Below, piece after piece: positions 5,239 to 6,764 of a stretch of 6,764 nucleotides of DNA. The position numbers were made by a program, and so were the translations under genes. Under the pieces are notes generated by a model. The model made no database searches and was not told the origin of the DNA. It worked only from the letters and a program-made list of their open reading frames with translations. Origin of the DNA: Synergistaceae bacterium. Its GTDB lineage: Bacteria; Synergistota; Synergistia; Synergistales; Aminobacteriaceae. Numbering within the stretch: position 1 is the first letter of the stretch; each line of letters opens with the position of its first letter. The DNA lies in assembly GCA_031270755.1 (NCBI GenBank), contig JAISWV010000084.1:1-6764 (forward strand). The letters are read 5' to 3'.

Positions 5239-6764
5239 GTGGGCGGCGCTTTGCTTCAATTGAAGGGAATAGTCAAGGAATTCCCCGGGGTACGCGCCCT
5301 CGACAACGTGGATATGGACGTGACGGAGGGCGAAATTCACGCCCTGGTCGGAGAAAATGGCGCGGGAAAATCCACCCTGATGAACGTCCTCTCCGGAATC
5401 CACCCCCACGGCAGCTACGAGGGCGAAATTGTTTACGACGGAAAAACATGTCTTTTCTCCAACATAAGGGACAGCGAAAAACTCGGCATAGTGATAATTC
5501 ATCAGGAACTCGCCCTGGTCCCCTACATGACGATAGCCGAGAATATGTTTCTTGGCAACGAGCGGGGAGCGGCTTTCAACATCGACTGGGACGAGACGCG
5601 GAGGAAATCCGACGAATATCTCGGTATAGTCGGGCTTCAGGAGTCGTCCCAAACATTGATAAAGGACATCGGCGTCGGCAAACAGCAGCTCGTGGAAATA
5701 GCGAAGGCCCTCGCCAAGAACGTCAGACTGCTCATTCTGGACGAGCCCACAGCGTCCCTGAACGAGAACGAGAGTCAGAAACTTCTGGCCCTCCTGCTGC
5801 GTTTCAAGAAACAGGGTATGACCTCCATTCTGATATCCCACAAACTCTCCGAAGTCTCCCAGGTCGCCGACAGGATAACGATACTGCGCGACGGGAGGAC
5901 TATCGAGACCCTCGCCAAGGGAATCGACGACATGGGAGAGGGGCGCATCATAAGGGGCATGGTGGGCCGCGAGATGAACAGCCGTTTTCCGGCTCGGACC
6001 CCCAATATAGGGGAAACAACGCTCGAGGTACGAAACTGGACCGTGCGCCATCAGCTTTATGGGGAACGGTTGGTATGCGAAGACGTCTCCTTCGACATTC
6101 GAAAAGGGGAGGTCGTCGGCATCAGCGGGCTCATGGGCGCCGGACGCACGGAACTCGCCATGAGCATCTTTGGCCGCAGTTACGGACGGGTCATCGACGG
6201 CGCGATTTTCATCGACGGGCGCGAGGGTCATCTGAACAACGCGCGCGACGCGATAAAAAACGGGCTCGCCTACGTCACCGAGGACCGCAAGGGAAATGGG
6301 CTGATACTCTCCAATGCCGTGAGGGTCAATATCACCCTCGCCAATATGGCGAAGGTAAGCTCCGGAAAACAGATAGACACCGATCTCGAACGCGCCGTCG
6401 CCGAGGAATACAGGGGAATGCTTCAGGTAAAATGCTCGTCCATCGAACAGGACGTGGGCAATCTCTCCGGAGGCAATCAGCAAAAAGTTCTGCTTTCCAA
6501 ATGGATGTTCGCCGAACCGGAAATACTTCTCCTCGATGAACCGACAAGAGGCATAGACGTCGGCGCGAAGTACGAGATATACAAGATAATCAACGACCTC
6601 GTGACAAACGGGAAATCCGTCCTTTTCATCTCCAGCGAGATGCCTGAATTGCTGGGGATGTGCGACAGAATCTACGTCATGAGCGAGGGGCGCATAGTGG
6701 CGGAGCTGCCGCGCGAAAAAGCCACCCAGGAGGCGATCATGGCGAGCATCCTCAAAGCGAACGA
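5239..6764 (+). CDS. gguA: Multiple-monosaccharide ABC importer, two-domain ATP-binding subunit (GguA/MmsA type), last residues missing
   Basis: This cytoplasmic ATPase powers sugar uptake with the ChvE-type protein and a permease expected downstream. The frame is open for 508 codons to the window edge. The family is about 510 residues long, so only a few residues are missing. The start is GTG at 5239, 8 nt after AGGAGG (5225-5230); ATG at 5232 is in another frame. Domain 1 has Walker A GENGAGKST (38-46), a VGKQQLVEIAKAL signature (146-158) in place of LSGGQ, Walker B LLILDEPT (164-171) and H-loop His201. Domain 2 has a degenerate Walker A, GLMGAGRTE (297-305, Arg303 in place of Lys), then LSGGNQQK (409-416), Walker B LLLDEPT (430-436) and ISSE (464-467) where His is lost. 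One active and one degenerate site is normal for sugar-importer ATPases (Mgl, Rbs, Ara type). Nearly half of the Ile codons are ATA. Confidence 0.95.
   Translation, partial: MGGALLQLKGIVKEFPGVRALDNVDMDVTEGEIHALVGENGAGKSTLMNVLSGIHPHGSYEGEIVYDGKTCLFSNIRDSEKLGIVIIHQELALVPYMTIAENMFLGNERGAAFNIDWDETRRKSDEYLGIVGLQESSQTLIKDIGVGKQQLVEIAKALAKNVRLLILDEPTASLNENESQKLLALLLRFKKQGMTSILISHKLSEVSQVADRITILRDGRTIETLAKGIDDMGEGRIIRGMVGREMNSRFPARTPNIGETTLEVRNWTVRHQLYGERLVCEDVSFDIRKGEVVGISGLMGAGRTELAMSIFGRSYGRVIDGAIFIDGREGHLNNARDAIKNGLAYVTEDRKGNGLILSNAVRVNITLANMAKVSSGKQIDTDLERAVAEEYRGMLQVKCSSIEQDVGNLSGGNQQKVLLSKWMFAEPEILLLDEPTRGIDVGAKYEIYKIINDLVTNGKSVLFISSEMPELLGMCDRIYVMSEGRIVAELPREKATQEAIMASILKAN

Noticed and set aside
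6127..6156. Degenerate second Walker A and missing second H-loop in GguA as signs of inactivation
   Set aside because: Arg in place of Lys and SE in place of His are normal in the second nucleotide-binding domain of sugar-importer ATPases and do not indicate a pseudogene.
4090..6483. 797-codon minus-strand open frame spanning chvE, the terminator and gguA
   Set aside because: It lies antisense to two clearly recognised genes, crosses their intergenic terminator, and its translation shows no family motif. It is explained by codon bias in GC-rich DNA.
5232..6539. 435-codon plus-strand frame starting at ATG 5232
   Set aside because: It is out of frame with the ATPase whose Walker and signature motifs are read from GTG 5239. 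Its ATG is only 1 nt from the ribosome-binding site, and its translation is Arg-rich without domains.

Overview
The window is a GC-rich bacterial fragment with two gene blocks that diverge from an intergenic region at about 3799-4074. The left block lies on the minus strand. In transcription order it holds a fused purN-cobT gene (3798 to 2101), a small aromatic-rich gene of unknown function (2053 to 1604), and a CstA-family transporter gene (starts at 1368 and runs off the left edge). The right block lies on the plus strand. It holds a periplasmic sugar-binding protein of the ChvE type (4075-5139), then its two-domain ATPase of the GguA/MmsA type (5239 to the right edge). The permease would be expected just beyond the window.

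Functionally, the right block is a multiple-monosaccharide ABC importer. An intrinsic terminator between the binding-protein gene and the ATPase gene probably makes the binding protein more abundant than the membrane complex. The left block contains a probable pyruvate/peptide transporter (CstA family) with its own promoter. It also contains the most unusual gene here: one uninterrupted reading frame joining phosphoribosylglycinamide formyltransferase (PurN, purine synthesis) to nicotinate-nucleotide:dimethylbenzimidazole phosphoribosyltransferase (CobT, lower-ligand activation for cobamides). Both halves keep their catalytic motifs. A possible link is that aminoimidazole ribotide, a purine intermediate downstream of PurN, is the precursor of benzimidazole lower ligands in anaerobes.

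The gene content (cobamide lower-ligand activation, CstA, ChvE/GguA) would suit an anaerobic or fermentative bacterium such as a Synergistota or Firmicutes lineage. This is a weak inference: no rRNA or other taxonomic marker is present. The two blocks differ strongly in isoleucine codon use. ATA is rare in cstA and purN-cobT but frequent in chvE and very frequent in gguA. This suggests different histories, or a junction in the intergenic region.

No RNA genes, CRISPR arrays or mobile elements were seen. The three longest reading frames antisense to or overlapping real genes (13-1362 plus, 4090-6483 minus, 5232-6539 plus) are treated as shadows.
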